This document shows, piece by piece, positions 8,455-17,552 of a DNA stretch of 62,204 nucleotides. The position numbers and the translations under genes were made by a program. How positions within the stretch are numbered: position 1 is the stretch's first letter; the number at the start of each line of letters is the position of its first letter. This DNA comes from Cuniculiplasma sp052315315 (lineage in GTDB: Archaea > Thermoplasmatota > Thermoplasmata > Thermoplasmatales > Thermoplasmataceae), in NCBI GenBank assembly GCA_052315315.1, contig JBLSDE010000007.1:1-62204 (forward strand), given 5' to 3'. The notes under the pieces were generated by a model. The model worked only from the letters and a program-made list of their open reading frames with translations, did not search any database and had not been told where the DNA came from.

Positions 8455-9684
8455 TCACTCAATCTTGAATTCCTTGCCGTTAAATGGTAAAATCACATTA
8501 TAATTTGCAAGATCATCAACGATTGCTTCCCTCTGATCACCATGGCATAGTATGACATTCTCAGGCTGGCATTCCTTTATGAACTGTACAAGATCATCAT
8601 GGCCAGCGTGGGCAGACATATCGAAAAATTCAACCTGCATATCAGGTTTAATCTCTGCACCGGATATGTTCAGGGTGCCCTTTTCCATGAGATTCCTTCC
8701 ATTGGTACCCTCAACCTGGTATCCCGTCATAAATATGGCACTCTTGGGATCGTGAACGTATTTTTCAATATATCCAAGAGCAGGTCCTCCGTCAAGCATA
8801 CCTGATGTTGATATTATAATATCCACATCCTCCATATGCTCTCTCATCTTTCTTCCCCTTACCTCCTTAACACGTGCCACAGCCTTTCTGAACTCCTTTT
8901 CCGATCTCAGATAGCCAGGGGTATTGAGATATATGCTTGTGATAAGGTTTCCCATTCCATCGGTTGCAATCTTGTATGGCAGATCGTAAAGGGACATTAT
9001 GAGCTCCTGCATCCTGCCCATAGCAAAGGATGGCAAAACAACCTTCCCGCCATGTTCAACCACTTCAGATATCCTGTCTCTCAGTCTCTTTCTTACCTCC
9101 TCCCTCTCCTCGTGGTTCTTTCCGGCGTAAGTACTCTCTATAATTAGATTCCTTGTTTTTCTGGGTTTTGCACCGGTAAGTAATTTGGAATCCCTGGTGT
9201 AAAGATCACCAGTGATCATGATTTCATCGGAGTTTTCAAACTTCCACATGGTTGATCCTGGTATGTGGCCCGCCGAATATGGTGTTATGACTGTATCATC
9301 AAGTGATATCTTCTCCCCATACTTCAGCACGTTCATCATGGTATACATGCTTTCCACATCCTCCCTGTTGAACCTTTCCACGTAACCTTCAAGGGCTGTC
9401 ACCTTTATGGAGTCATTCAGCATGGGCCTCGTGGTATTTGCCGTCATCTCTGTCGCAAAAACTTCAACACCCTCGTCCTGAAAATACATTGGCATAGCAC
9501 CAATATGGTCAAGATGGGAATGTGTAATAAACAGACCGTCTATCTCTTCCGGGGGCATTGGAAATAAGGGGGGTTTTTCCGGTATAACTCCATAATCGAT
9601 CTGGTATCTCTTTCCATCCATATCGATTATTATTCCCAGTCTTCCCACTTCCTCTGCTCCTCCTAAAAACTTAATTTTCATCAA
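8455..9684 (-). CDS. Archaeal CPSF-type metallo-beta-lactamase ribonuclease (aCPSF2-like)
   Basis: This 409-residue protein has the metallo-beta-lactamase motifs HSHLDH (about residues 55-60), the aspartate in ITGDLYTRD, and the beta-CASP blocks LIIESTYAGKNH, KVVLPSFAMGRMQEL and ISTSGMLDGGPALGYI. The late blocks MSAHAGHDDL and ILCHGD provide the remaining metal ligands. These features match the CPSF/Ysh1 branch (aCPSF2, without N-terminal KH domains) better than RNase J. The family cleaves RNA endonucleolytically and/or 5' to 3' in archaeal RNA maturation and turnover. The gene starts 2 nt after the stop of the MTAP gene, so the two are probably one transcript. RNase J is the main alternative name. 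Confidence 0.85.
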   Translation of the reverse strand: MMKIKFLGGAEEVGRLGIIIDMDGKRYQIDYGVIPEKPPLFPMPPEEIDGLFITHSHLDHIGAMPMYFQDEGVEVFATEMTANTTRPMLNDSIKVTALEGYVERFNREDVESMYTMMNVLKYGEKISLDDTVITPYSAGHIPGSTMWKFENSDEIMITGDLYTRDSKLLTGAKPRKTRNLIIESTYAGKNHEEREEVRKRLRDRISEVVEHGGKVVLPSFAMGRMQELIMSLYDLPYKIATDGMGNLITSIYLNTPGYLRSEKEFRKAVARVKEVRGRKMREHMEDVDIIISTSGMLDGGPALGYIEKYVHDPKSAIFMTGYQVEGTNGRNLMEKGTLNISGAEIKPDMQVEFFDMSAHAGHDDLVQFIKECQPENVILCHGDQREAIVDDLANYNVILPFNGKEFKIE

Positions 9685-9686
9685 TT

Positions 9687-10451
9687 CTATAACCTCGCAC
9701 CATCTAGTCTCTTTGAACAGTCACATGTTCTCTCTTCTTTGTGTGTAGAAAGGAAGTCTTCCACAATCTTTTCTGTCTTTTCTTCATTTTCTTTCAGTAT
9801 TTTGATCACTTCTGAAGCCTCTACGGGAGTCTCTGACCATACATCATAATCTGTAACGGTTGCAATCATGGAATAGCACATTGCCATTTCATTTGCAAGA
9901 TTAATTTCCGGAACAAGGGTCATTCCTATAATATCGGCAAATTGCTTGAACATTTTGGATTCTGCTCTCGTTGAAAATCTTGGACCTTCAATAACCATAT
10001 AGGTACCACCCTTATGTGTTTTTCCATATTTGGTTGACGAAGCGAATAACTCTTCATTCATTCTGGGACAGAATGGATCCGCCGAAGATATATGGACAAC
10101 ATCAGGGCCATCATAAAACGTCAGCTTTCTGTTCTTTGTGTAATCAATATACTGGTCAGGAATAACAACGTCTCCTGGTGCCATCTTTTCGTTCAGGGAT
10201 CCCACTGCATTAATACCAAGAATTTCGTTAACACCAATACTGTTAAGGGCCCATATATTAGCCCTGTAATTCACCATATGGGGAGGAATATTATGCTTCT
10301 TCCCGTGTCTTGGTATGAAGGCTACCTTTTTTCCGCGAAAATTGCCAATTTCAACTTCTGAAGATGGAACACCGTAAGGAGTGTCAATAATTCTGCTTTC
10401 TTCAACCTCAATCAGATTGTAAATTCCGCTTCCACCTATTATGCCTATCAA
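9687..10451 (-). CDS. mtnP: S-methyl-5'-thioadenosine phosphorylase
   Basis: The 254-residue enzyme phosphorolyses methylthioadenosine, the by-product of polyamine synthesis, to adenine and methylthioribose 1-phosphate. Family motifs are the opening IGIIGGSGIY, the phosphate-binding PRHGKKHNIPPHMVNYRAN, the GINAVGSLNEKMAPGD block, the substrate loop GGTYMVIEGPRFSTRAE and the base-binding TDYDVW. A spermidine synthase gene lies at 26562-27386, so a substrate source exists in the same genome. The C-terminus ends with two cysteines in CDCSKR, as in thermophilic MTAPs that carry a CxC stabilising motif. Methylthioinosine or inosine/guanosine preference cannot be excluded from sequence alone. Confidence 0.92.
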   Translation of the reverse strand: MIGIIGGSGIYNLIEVEESRIIDTPYGVPSSEVEIGNFRGKKVAFIPRHGKKHNIPPHMVNYRANIWALNSIGVNEILGINAVGSLNEKMAPGDVVIPDQYIDYTKNRKLTFYDGPDVVHISSADPFCPRMNEELFASSTKYGKTHKGGTYMVIEGPRFSTRAESKMFKQFADIIGMTLVPEINLANEMAMCYSMIATVTDYDVWSETPVEASEVIKILKENEEKTEKIVEDFLSTHKEERTCDCSKRLDGARL

Positions 10452-10556
10452 ATAATCTACACTTCCAAGACTATAATACCAGATAATATTTAATCTATTT
10501 TTATTGTGGCCATATACAATCGATAAGTCTATAACATTTATGGAATTGGGAATAGG

Positions 10557-11651
10557 ATGCCAGAGGAAAAGTTAACCAAGATTTCTGATATAAATGGAGA
10601 TATACTGGAACTGAACATAAAGGCCAAAATATTATCAATATCCAGTAAGGAGACTGAGACTTCAAAGGGAAAACTGATCTATCATTACGGTTTATTAGGT
10701 GACGACACTGGTGTATTACCCTATACAGCATGGTCAATTCCTTCAACAGTGAGAGAAAAGGACGTATATGAAATAAGAAGGTGTTATTCAAAAACATTCA
10801 AGGATAAGGTCAGAATATATTTCGATCAGAAGACAGAGTTCAAATTTCTCACTGAGAATATGGAAGTGAAGAGAAGTTACAGATATTACAGTATCAAAGA
10901 TCTCAACATAAGGGACAAGTTTGTCACAGTGGAAGGTATACTGAAGGATGAGAGAGTCAGGGATTACGAGAAGGATGGGGAAAAGAAGAAGATATACCAG
11001 TACACCTTAAAGGATCAGACGGGTTCAATCGGATTGTCGTCCTTTGGGATGCAGCTGAAAACAGGGAAAGGAGTGAGGCTTGAAGGTGCAAGACTGGATG
11101 AGTTTAATGGTTATTACAGACTGAACGTTTCAGATAAAACGGGCGTTGAATATATCACTCTACAGATATCTGAGGAACCTGAGTTTACATACCTCAGAGA
11201 GTTGAAACATCCTGTGGGCGACGTTATGATAAGCGGTTTCATTATAAGCATGGGGGAAAAATCCGGGTTAATATCAAGGTGCAGGGAGTGCAAAAAGAAG
11301 GTTGACGATATACGATGCCCCGATCATCCTGAATCCCCATTGGAATACGATATATTTGTCTATTTTACTGTAGATGACGGCACTGACTATATTCAGGTGA
11401 GTTCAGGCCTGGAACCACTTAAAAAAATAATCGGAATAGATGAGACATATCTGAACAACGAAAAGAGGCCACCCTTAAGAAAAGAAGTTAAGGACAAACT
11501 GGAAAATAGCCTCATGCATAATGCACTTGTCATAAGGGGCAATATAAGGGAAAATACCCAGGGACTAAGCATGAAGGCAACGGAAATAAGAGGTTTGGGT
11601 AAGGAGGACCTTGCAAAGATCAACAGGATACAGGAGGAGGAGTTTCTATGA
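10557..11651 (+). CDS. Replication protein A (single-strand DNA-binding, OB folds plus zinc finger)
   Basis: The 364-residue protein is built from successive OB-fold segments (roughly residues 10-100, 118-205 and 215-350). The third carries a zinc site Cys242-x2-Cys245-x8-Cys254-x2-His257 in SRCRECKKKVDDIRCPDH. This is the plan of euryarchaeal RPA, which coats single-stranded DNA in replication, repair and recombination. The final codons overlap the start of the RPA-associated gene (ATGA at 11648-11651), which is the standard archaeal pairing. The gene is divergent from the MTAP gene. The start ATG at 10557 follows GGGAATAGG and leaves the first OB fold intact. Confidence 0.88.
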   Translation: MPEEKLTKISDINGDILELNIKAKILSISSKETETSKGKLIYHYGLLGDDTGVLPYTAWSIPSTVREKDVYEIRRCYSKTFKDKVRIYFDQKTEFKFLTENMEVKRSYRYYSIKDLNIRDKFVTVEGILKDERVRDYEKDGEKKKIYQYTLKDQTGSIGLSSFGMQLKTGKGVRLEGARLDEFNGYYRLNVSDKTGVEYITLQISEEPEFTYLRELKHPVGDVMISGFIISMGEKSGLISRCRECKKKVDDIRCPDHPESPLEYDIFVYFTVDDGTDYIQVSSGLEPLKKIIGIDETYLNNEKRPPLRKEVKDKLENSLMHNALVIRGNIRENTQGLSMKATEIRGLGKEDLAKINRIQEEEFL

Positions 11652-12466
11652 GCGATAAGAGAAGAGAGCCTGCAAGATGGATATTTTCATCTGAAATGAG
11701 AGAGTGCAATTCCACCATAAACGAAGGTGAAGGGGAATACAGCAGGGAGTTTTTCGTAACACCAGGCGGATCCATGGGAAGGAGGGTACTTTTCTGCGGA
11801 AAACTGAATGCAAAGACTGAAGAGGGAGATATGACAAAGATGACCGTGGCAGACCCGACAGGTGCATTCTATGTTACATTCTTCTCAAAGGATTTCAATC
11901 AGAATGTGAAGGAGGATATATCAAAGGTTCAGGTTGGAGACGAAATAATGACAATGGGAAGGACAAGTTTCTTCAGAACAGATGAGGGAAAACTTTACGT
12001 CAATATAAATCCTGAAAGTGTAACCAGGGTAAGTTCAGAATCGGTTGATTACTGGATATCCAGAACTTCCTTCCTTCTGAGGAGAAGAATAATGGCCATA
12101 AGGGAGGTAAGAAACAATCCGGAGGCAAGTATAGAATCCCTCATGGGAAAAGGGTTCAGTCAGGATGAGGCAAAGGGTGTTATGGAATCCCAGAAGATCT
12201 ACGGATCATATGATATCCAGAAACTGGAGGAAATAGCAATTTCAGTTAACAGTGCAAAGCCATCGGAAAATGTAATCAGGATAAAGGACGAGGTGGCTTC
12301 CTTCATAGGAAGATTCGATCCCCTTGGAGGAATATCCTACAATGAAATAATGGCAGAGTTCAGAAAGAGAAATATACCTGATTCTGACATTGACGAGGCC
12401 ATAAATACCCTGTGGCACGATGCTGAAATTTACGAGGTTGAAAAGAGAAAATTCAAGACCGCCTGA
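11648..12466 (+). CDS. RPA-associated protein (COG3390 type)
   Basis: The 272-residue protein opens with REPARWIFSSEMRECN and an OB-fold domain (about residues 40-130) with the strand-loop blocks VADPTGAFYVTFFSKDFN and GDEIMTMGRTSFFR. It ends with a helical, winged-helix-like segment (about 195-265). This matches the RPA-associated protein family, which binds and is co-expressed with RPA in euryarchaea and is needed for normal DNA-damage tolerance in haloarchaea. The four-nucleotide overlap with the RPA gene implies translational coupling. The exact activity of this partner remains poorly known. Confidence 0.85.
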   Translation: MSDKRREPARWIFSSEMRECNSTINEGEGEYSREFFVTPGGSMGRRVLFCGKLNAKTEEGDMTKMTVADPTGAFYVTFFSKDFNQNVKEDISKVQVGDEIMTMGRTSFFRTDEGKLYVNINPESVTRVSSESVDYWISRTSFLLRRRIMAIREVRNNPEASIESLMGKGFSQDEAKGVMESQKIYGSYDIQKLEEIAISVNSAKPSENVIRIKDEVASFIGRFDPLGGISYNEIMAEFRKRNIPDSDIDEAINTLWHDAEIYEVEKRKFKTA

Positions 12467-12470
12467 AACC

Positions 12471-13889
12471 CTACCAGTGCAGTTTCATCAGTCTTGCTGC
12501 TCTCACTTCATCGGCTCTTCCAATGGAGAGATTCTCAGGCATCCTGTGGAGTTCCTCATCAGGAACAGCGATTGCCTCTTTTATCAGATCTACAAATTTA
12601 TCCATATCGTTTATACTTGCATCTTCTGTGGGTTCAATCATCATGGCCTCCGGAACCATAAGGGGGAAATATATGGTAGGGGCGTGGACACCGCTGTTTA
12701 TAATATATTTGGCAATGTCCAGAGCCCTCTTTCCTGTATTCCTTGTAGATGCCACAACCTCGTGCTTCTTCAGGCCCTTTGAAGGTATTTCAAGAATACC
12801 TTCCAGTTTTTTTGCCATGTAATTTGCATTCAATACGGCCTTCTTTGTATTCTCCGTGAGACCATCATCACCCTTGTATTTCATATAGGCCCATGCCCTG
12901 AGAAGATTTATAAAGGACCCGTTGAAGCCTGCAACCTTGCCTATACTGTTTTTGTATCCATAGTACAGTCCGTATTTCCTGCCCTCCTTCACTACCACAG
13001 GCACAGGAAGGAATTCCCTTAATTTTTCCTTCACGGCAACAGGTCCTGCACCAGGTCCTCCACCTCCGTGGGGTGTTGCAAAGGTCTTATGAAGATTGAA
13101 ATGAACCATATCGAATCCCATCAGACCGGGTGAGGTGACCCCAAGAATGGCGTTGAAGTTGGCGCCATCATAATAGAGCAGGGCCCCTGCACCGTGAACT
13201 ATCTTTTCAATCTCGAGAATGTTGGATTCGAATACGCCAAGTGTGCTAGGATTTGTTATCATAAAGGCAGCAGTTCTTTCTCCCACTGCATCCCTGAGAG
13301 CATCCATATTCACTTTACCATCCTGCCCGGAAGGTATCTCCACTGTGGTGAATCCGGCCATTGCGGCCGATGCAGGATTTGTGCCGTGGGCCGAATCGGG
13401 AATTATGATCTCATTTCTTTTCTCCTCACCTATGCTCTCCATGTATTTTCTCACAATAAGCATGGACGTATATTCGCCCTGTGCACCCGCAAGGGGCTGC
13501 AGTGTCACTGCATCCATTCCCGAACTTACTCTGAGAAATTCCTGCAATTCATACATTACCTGCAGCTCTCCCTGCGCATATTCCGGAGATGTTAAAGGAT
13601 GAATCCTTGTGAATCTCTGGTCATTTGCTATTCTATCAGCAAATTTTGGATTGTACTTCATGGTGCATGATCCAAGTGGATAGAAGCCTGTATCCACAGC
13701 ATAGTTCATCTGTGAAAGATGCACGTAGTGTCTTATTACATCGTATTCAGTTATGTCAGGCAGATTCAGGTTTTTCCTCTTCAGATTCTCAGGTATATCG
13801 GGTCTGTTTATTTTCTCTGATGAGAACGTGTTTCCCGAATTGATCTCATTTAGAAGTTTCTCGTCATAGGTTGCCTGGTGATATGTCAT
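12471..13889 (-). CDS. gcvPB: Glycine dehydrogenase (decarboxylating) subunit 2
   Basis: This 472-residue PLP enzyme is the catalytic half of the glycine cleavage P-protein, which decarboxylates glycine and passes the aminomethyl group to lipoylated H-protein. The cofactor lysine is Lys268 in HFNLHKTFATPHGGGGPG. Further markers are the PLGSCTMKYNP block and PDSAHGTNPASAAMAG. In bacteria with long P-proteins the two halves are fused, and most archaea have the split form seen here. Its start overlaps the stop of gcvPA by one nucleotide (TGATG), so both subunits are translated from one message. No gcvT, gcvH or lipoate genes lie nearby. Confidence 0.97.
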   Translation of the reverse strand: MTYHQATYDEKLLNEINSGNTFSSEKINRPDIPENLKRKNLNLPDITEYDVIRHYVHLSQMNYAVDTGFYPLGSCTMKYNPKFADRIANDQRFTRIHPLTSPEYAQGELQVMYELQEFLRVSSGMDAVTLQPLAGAQGEYTSMLIVRKYMESIGEEKRNEIIIPDSAHGTNPASAAMAGFTTVEIPSGQDGKVNMDALRDAVGERTAAFMITNPSTLGVFESNILEIEKIVHGAGALLYYDGANFNAILGVTSPGLMGFDMVHFNLHKTFATPHGGGGPGAGPVAVKEKLREFLPVPVVVKEGRKYGLYYGYKNSIGKVAGFNGSFINLLRAWAYMKYKGDDGLTENTKKAVLNANYMAKKLEGILEIPSKGLKKHEVVASTRNTGKRALDIAKYIINSGVHAPTIYFPLMVPEAMMIEPTEDASINDMDKFVDLIKEAIAVPDEELHRMPENLSIGRADEVRAARLMKLHW

Positions 13890-15211
13890 CAGAACACCTC
13901 CATTACCTTTTTTAGTTTTTCAAGACTTTCCATCTTTGTCATCTCAGTTGCTGCAAAGAATACACTTCTTCCTATTCCTGATACGGGGCCTTCAAGGGCA
14001 AGATTTGCAGGATAACCTCCAAGGATTCCATTCTTTTGAAGATAGGAAAAAAGGGCCTCAGGAGAGGCATCAACATCAACCATAATATCTGAGAAGTAAG
14101 GATTTGATGATTTTCTTGTTCTGTAACCGTGGACGCTGTCAATAATTGAGGCAAGTTTTCTGCTATTCTCCATGGTCTTTGAAGCAACGTATTCCAGACC
14201 ATTCTTTCCAAGAACCGAAAGGTAAACGGAGGAGGCAAGTGCCATAAGAGCCTGATTCGTACATATATTGCTCATGGCCTTATCCCTTCTAATATGCTGC
14301 TCCCTGGTCTGCAGTGTCATAACATAGGCCCTCTTTCCATTTACATCCACAGTCTCTCCTATTATTCTACCAGGGGACTTTCTTACATACTTTTCCTTGA
14401 ATGAAAAGAGGCCAAGATAGGGGCCACCATAGGATATGGGTATACCCAGTTGTTGTCCTTCAGCAACACTTATATCTGCATCATATTCCCCTGGGGAAGA
14501 TAGGATTGCAAGGGAAATTGGGTCGTAATATGCAATGTGCATGGCCTCCCCCTTTATTTCCTGTATCTTCGTAACCTTGGGATCCAGGGTTCCAAAGGTG
14601 GATGGATTGTATGTAACAATGGCGCATGTGTTATCACCGATCATCTCTTTCAGCCTTTCAAGATCAATTGTACCATCGCTGTTTACGCTGTAAAGGGAAA
14701 TTTTGATCGGAAGCCCTGTTGTGTATGTCTTCAGCACTTCAAGATGATTTTTATAAATGTTTTCCGGAACAAGAACATTGGACTTTCCATTAATCCTGTA
14801 AGCCATTCTTACAGCTTCAGCAAGTGCACTCGGACCATCGTACATGGACGAATTTGTAACTTCCATACCTGTTAAATCGCATATTATGCTCTGATATTCG
14901 AAGAGTGCCTGAAGCATTCCCTGAGATATTTCTGCCTGATATGGGGTATATGCGGTTATAAATTCATTTCTCATTATAATATTACTCACAGCTGCCGGAA
15001 TGTACCTCTCATAGGAACCCAGTCCAAGTAAAATTGTAAAATCCCATCTGTTCTGGTTTCCTACGTACTCACTTTCCAGAGTTATCTCCATTTCGCTTTT
15101 TCCCTTTCCTATCCCCCTCAAAGGTCTCTTTACACTTTCAGGTATGTCAGAAAAAAGATCATCATAACTCCTTATATTCAGAAATTTAAACATTTCATCA
15201 GTAATGGTCAT
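13889..15211 (-). CDS. gcvPA: Glycine dehydrogenase (decarboxylating) subunit 1
   Basis: The 440-residue protein is the N-terminal half of the split P-protein. It shows the PYQAEISQGMLQALFEYQ and TREQHIRRDKAMSNICTNQ blocks that are conserved across the family. It has the aminotransferase fold but lacks a cofactor lysine motif, as expected for the structural subunit of the alpha2beta2 enzyme. The gene is first in the two-gene operon and is followed directly by gcvPB. Length is normal, and the ATG at 15209-15211 gives the usual short lead before FLNIRSYDDLF. Confidence 0.97.
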   Translation of the reverse strand: MTITDEMFKFLNIRSYDDLFSDIPESVKRPLRGIGKGKSEMEITLESEYVGNQNRWDFTILLGLGSYERYIPAAVSNIIMRNEFITAYTPYQAEISQGMLQALFEYQSIICDLTGMEVTNSSMYDGPSALAEAVRMAYRINGKSNVLVPENIYKNHLEVLKTYTTGLPIKISLYSVNSDGTIDLERLKEMIGDNTCAIVTYNPSTFGTLDPKVTKIQEIKGEAMHIAYYDPISLAILSSPGEYDADISVAEGQQLGIPISYGGPYLGLFSFKEKYVRKSPGRIIGETVDVNGKRAYVMTLQTREQHIRRDKAMSNICTNQALMALASSVYLSVLGKNGLEYVASKTMENSRKLASIIDSVHGYRTRKSSNPYFSDIMVDVDASPEALFSYLQKNGILGGYPANLALEGPVSGIGRSVFFAATEMTKMESLEKLKKVMEVF

Positions 15212-15265
15212 CAGGTCTTACCAGCAACTCATTGTTCACCTTTATTTAGATATTTTGAGCCCTAC

Positions 15266-16144
15266 TCATGAGTTGAAATCCCACTTTATCTTTCCTATGG
15301 AAATTATCTCTACACTGCCTCTGTCCAGATCAGAAATTATCTTCAGGATTGTGTTTATATTGTTCTTTGGTGTCACTATCTCCATGGATATCTTTCTGTT
15401 TTTGATCCTTAATACTCTTCTGTAGGTAAGAATATTTTCCCTTACCATGGCGAGCAGAATATCAGAAAGAGTGCACTTCATCTCATATTTCTGAAGGTAC
15501 CCGATTTCCTTTTCCATTGCAAGACATCCAGGAATAGAGTTGCATGAAAGTTGTCCTAATAGTATCACTCTGTCCATTCTCAAATTATCAGTTTCGATCT
15601 CACCTTCGCATTCATCTGGCACTTCGTAGGAAGCCTGTAACTCAATTCTGTATATATCCCTGTCAAGTTCCGTAACCTTAAATGGCTTTATTTTTTTTAC
15701 ATCGGCAAGTTGTTCAATCTCCAGATTTGGTATTGAACTGCAGGCCTCTATTATAAGTTTGGATATCTCATGATTCAGAAATACAGGAAACTTGCAGCAT
15801 AGATGAAAACCATCTCTGTCGGAATAGACCTGCGTTATTATGACACCTTCAATATTAACAAGTTTGTTGAAAAACATCAGTTTCGGATCATTCCTGTCTT
15901 CATAAGATACAACATAAACTCCATTAAGTTCCTTTGCGTTTATGGATCTTAAAAATATGGAAAATTTCGAAATTTCTTTGAGATTTTCCGGGATGTAGGA
16001 AATAACTTTTATGTTTTCTCCATCTGATATTATGACAGAACGCATTGTATAATCTACACCTGAAAGTATGTTAAATATGGAATAGTCCAGCCTAACAGAC
16101 ACCCCTAAGGCATACCATTCTGGTGCCTGGTTGTTCAAATGCAT
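15266..16144 (-). CDS. Uncharacterised protein, possible archaeal HTH regulator
   Basis: I do not recognise this 292-residue protein. It is soluble, with mixed alpha/beta predicted content. The last 90 residues (LSDILLAMVRENILTYRRVLRIKNRKISMEI and onward) include a short helical pair followed by strands. This loosely recalls the C-terminal helix-turn-helix of bacterio-opsin-activator-like regulators, common in Thermoplasmatales, but I cannot see a convincing recognition helix. It is divergent from the PCNA gene, with about 110 nt between the start codons. Treat it as conserved-hypothetical, with regulation only a guess. Confidence 0.55.
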   Translation of the reverse strand: MHLNNQAPEWYALGVSVRLDYSIFNILSGVDYTMRSVIISDGENIKVISYIPENLKEISKFSIFLRSINAKELNGVYVVSYEDRNDPKLMFFNKLVNIEGVIITQVYSDRDGFHLCCKFPVFLNHEISKLIIEACSSIPNLEIEQLADVKKIKPFKVTELDRDIYRIELQASYEVPDECEGEIETDNLRMDRVILLGQLSCNSIPGCLAMEKEIGYLQKYEMKCTLSDILLAMVRENILTYRRVLRIKNRKISMEIVTPKNNINTILKIISDLDRGSVEIISIGKIKWDFNS

Positions 16145-16251
16145 GACAAGGTATAAGATGTGGTTAATTAAATTATTATTGTTACCATATCTGATAACAC
16201 TCTTTGATCATAATTGAAAACATTTATTTCCACCATAATGCATGGGCATAT

Positions 16252-16983
16252 ATGAAGGTAGTAACCACAATCGGTGGACTCAAGGAAATATCTGATATTA
16301 TTGGATCCATTACAAATGAAGCAAAGTTTGAATTTGAGCAGGACGGATTGCACATAAGGGCTATAGACAGTGCAAGAATTGCAATGGTTGATCTATTTGT
16401 AAGCGCTAAAAATTTCCAGGAGTACGATGTTTCAGAAAAGACTGAACTCCCCATAGACATGGAAAAACTAAGGAGCGTCATCAAACTAGGGAGTTCATCG
16501 GATGACATAACACTTACACCAGGCTCCGGAAAGGTAAAATTTTCCATGGGCAATCTGAGTAAAAGCATAGCCCTTCTGGAATATGGAAATATAAATCCTC
16601 CAAAGCTTCCCGCTGTAAATCCTGAAAACTTTGTTGTTATCCCAAAGAGTCAGTTCGATCGGGGTCTTAAGGCAGCGGCAGATGTTAGGGATTCAGTTAA
16701 ATTCATTTTAACTCCGGACAGTTTTACAATATCATCCAAGAGCGATTCTGAAGATGCAGAGTTAAGAATAGATTCAACACAGTATCTTGAAATCAAGTCA
16801 AATGGTGAGGTTAAGAGCAGTTATCCTTCCGACTATCTGATAAAGATACTAAAATCAGTAGGAACAGCAGAAAATCTGAGAATATCCTTCAACAACGACT
16901 ATCCACTTGTTCTTGAACTGGAATTTCCAATGACATCTGGTGAAAAGAAGGTGAAGTTTCTCCTTGCTCCAAGAATGGAATAA
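16252..16983 (+). CDS. pcn: DNA polymerase sliding clamp (PCNA)
   Basis: The clamp encircles DNA as a trimer and tethers polymerases, ligase and Fen1. The start is placed at ATG 16252 (MKVVTTIGGLKEISDIIGS), giving 243 residues, the normal archaeal length. A longer in-frame start exists at 16204, but the extra N-terminal residues are not family-like. Landmarks are GLHIRAIDSARIAMVDLFV, ELPIDMEKL in the inter-domain region, and the C-terminal EFPMTSGEKKVKFLLAPRME. The sequence ends in ARME like other euryarchaeal clamps. The next feature downstream is the convergent tRNA-Arg gene, 7 nt away. Confidence 0.96.
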   Translation: MKVVTTIGGLKEISDIIGSITNEAKFEFEQDGLHIRAIDSARIAMVDLFVSAKNFQEYDVSEKTELPIDMEKLRSVIKLGSSSDDITLTPGSGKVKFSMGNLSKSIALLEYGNINPPKLPAVNPENFVVIPKSQFDRGLKAAADVRDSVKFILTPDSFTISSKSDSEDAELRIDSTQYLEIKSNGEVKSSYPSDYLIKILKSVGTAENLRISFNNDYPLVLELEFPMTSGEKKVKFLLAPRME

Positions 16984-16989
16984 ACAGTA

Positions 16990-17064
16990 CGGGCGCGAGG
17001 GGATTTGGACCCCTGATCTACAGCTTAGGAGGCTGTTGCCATATCCAGGCTTGGCCACGCGCCC
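16990..17064 (-). tRNA. tRNA-Arg (anticodon CCT)
   Basis: On the minus strand the seven-base acceptor GGGCGCG (17058-17064) pairs with CGCGCCC (16991-16997), followed by a G discriminator (16990). The anticodon stem ACAGC/GCTGT encloses the loop CTCCTAA, so the anticodon is CCT, reading AGG. A T-arm with GGTCCAAATCC is present. There is no intron and no encoded CCA. It lies 6 nt from the stop of the convergent PCNA gene. Confidence 0.93.
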
Positions 17065-17552
17065 TTACTTCCGTGAAATACAAAATAGTATATGTGTTTA
17101 TCTAAATGGTATTCGTGATAATCATCATTTTTAATCCCGTGAGCAGAAGAGAATATACGGAAAATTTTCATCCATGAACATATTATGAAATGTTTAAATC
17201 ATCATATTACAGTTAATTCACTTGGCAATATGACACTTCTAGTTGATCCTTAAAAACCTTAAGTATCCATGATTGCGTCTTCGAAAATTCTTCCTTTCCT
17301 TATGGAAATGCATTCATTATCCGATTTATGAAGATCCATCTCATACTCCTTCGAATGAAAAGCTTGGAATCTACAGTTAATCAATATCTTCAAAATATAT
17401 TTTACAATCCGAAAACAGAATATTTTTCGGGCAATTAAAATTCTTAAGGAATTCAAAAATGGGGATTTCAATTTTGGAATGGGATTTATGGCAGGATAAA
17501 TAAAAATCAGGACAACCACTAAATATCATATGATATTGATCATAGGATACGT
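17065..17552. other. Intergenic stretch without a recognised gene
   Basis: About 490 AT-rich nt lie between the tRNA-Arg gene and the flavoenzyme gene. A minus-strand frame of 86 codons at 17259-17519 exists, but its product is a run of Ile, Leu, Phe and Lys with no family resemblance, and I do not annotate it. The segment just before 17553 presumably holds the promoter of the downstream gene. No RNA structure or repeat stands out. Confidence 0.5.

Noticed and set aside
16985..17070. tRNA-Arg as a second integration site
   Set aside because: No integrase, tRNA fragment or accessory genes flank it. The neighbours are housekeeping genes.
17259..17519. 86-codon minus-strand frame in the gap before the lactate-oxidase-type gene
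   Set aside because: Its composition is that of translated AT-rich DNA, with no family resemblance and no coding context.
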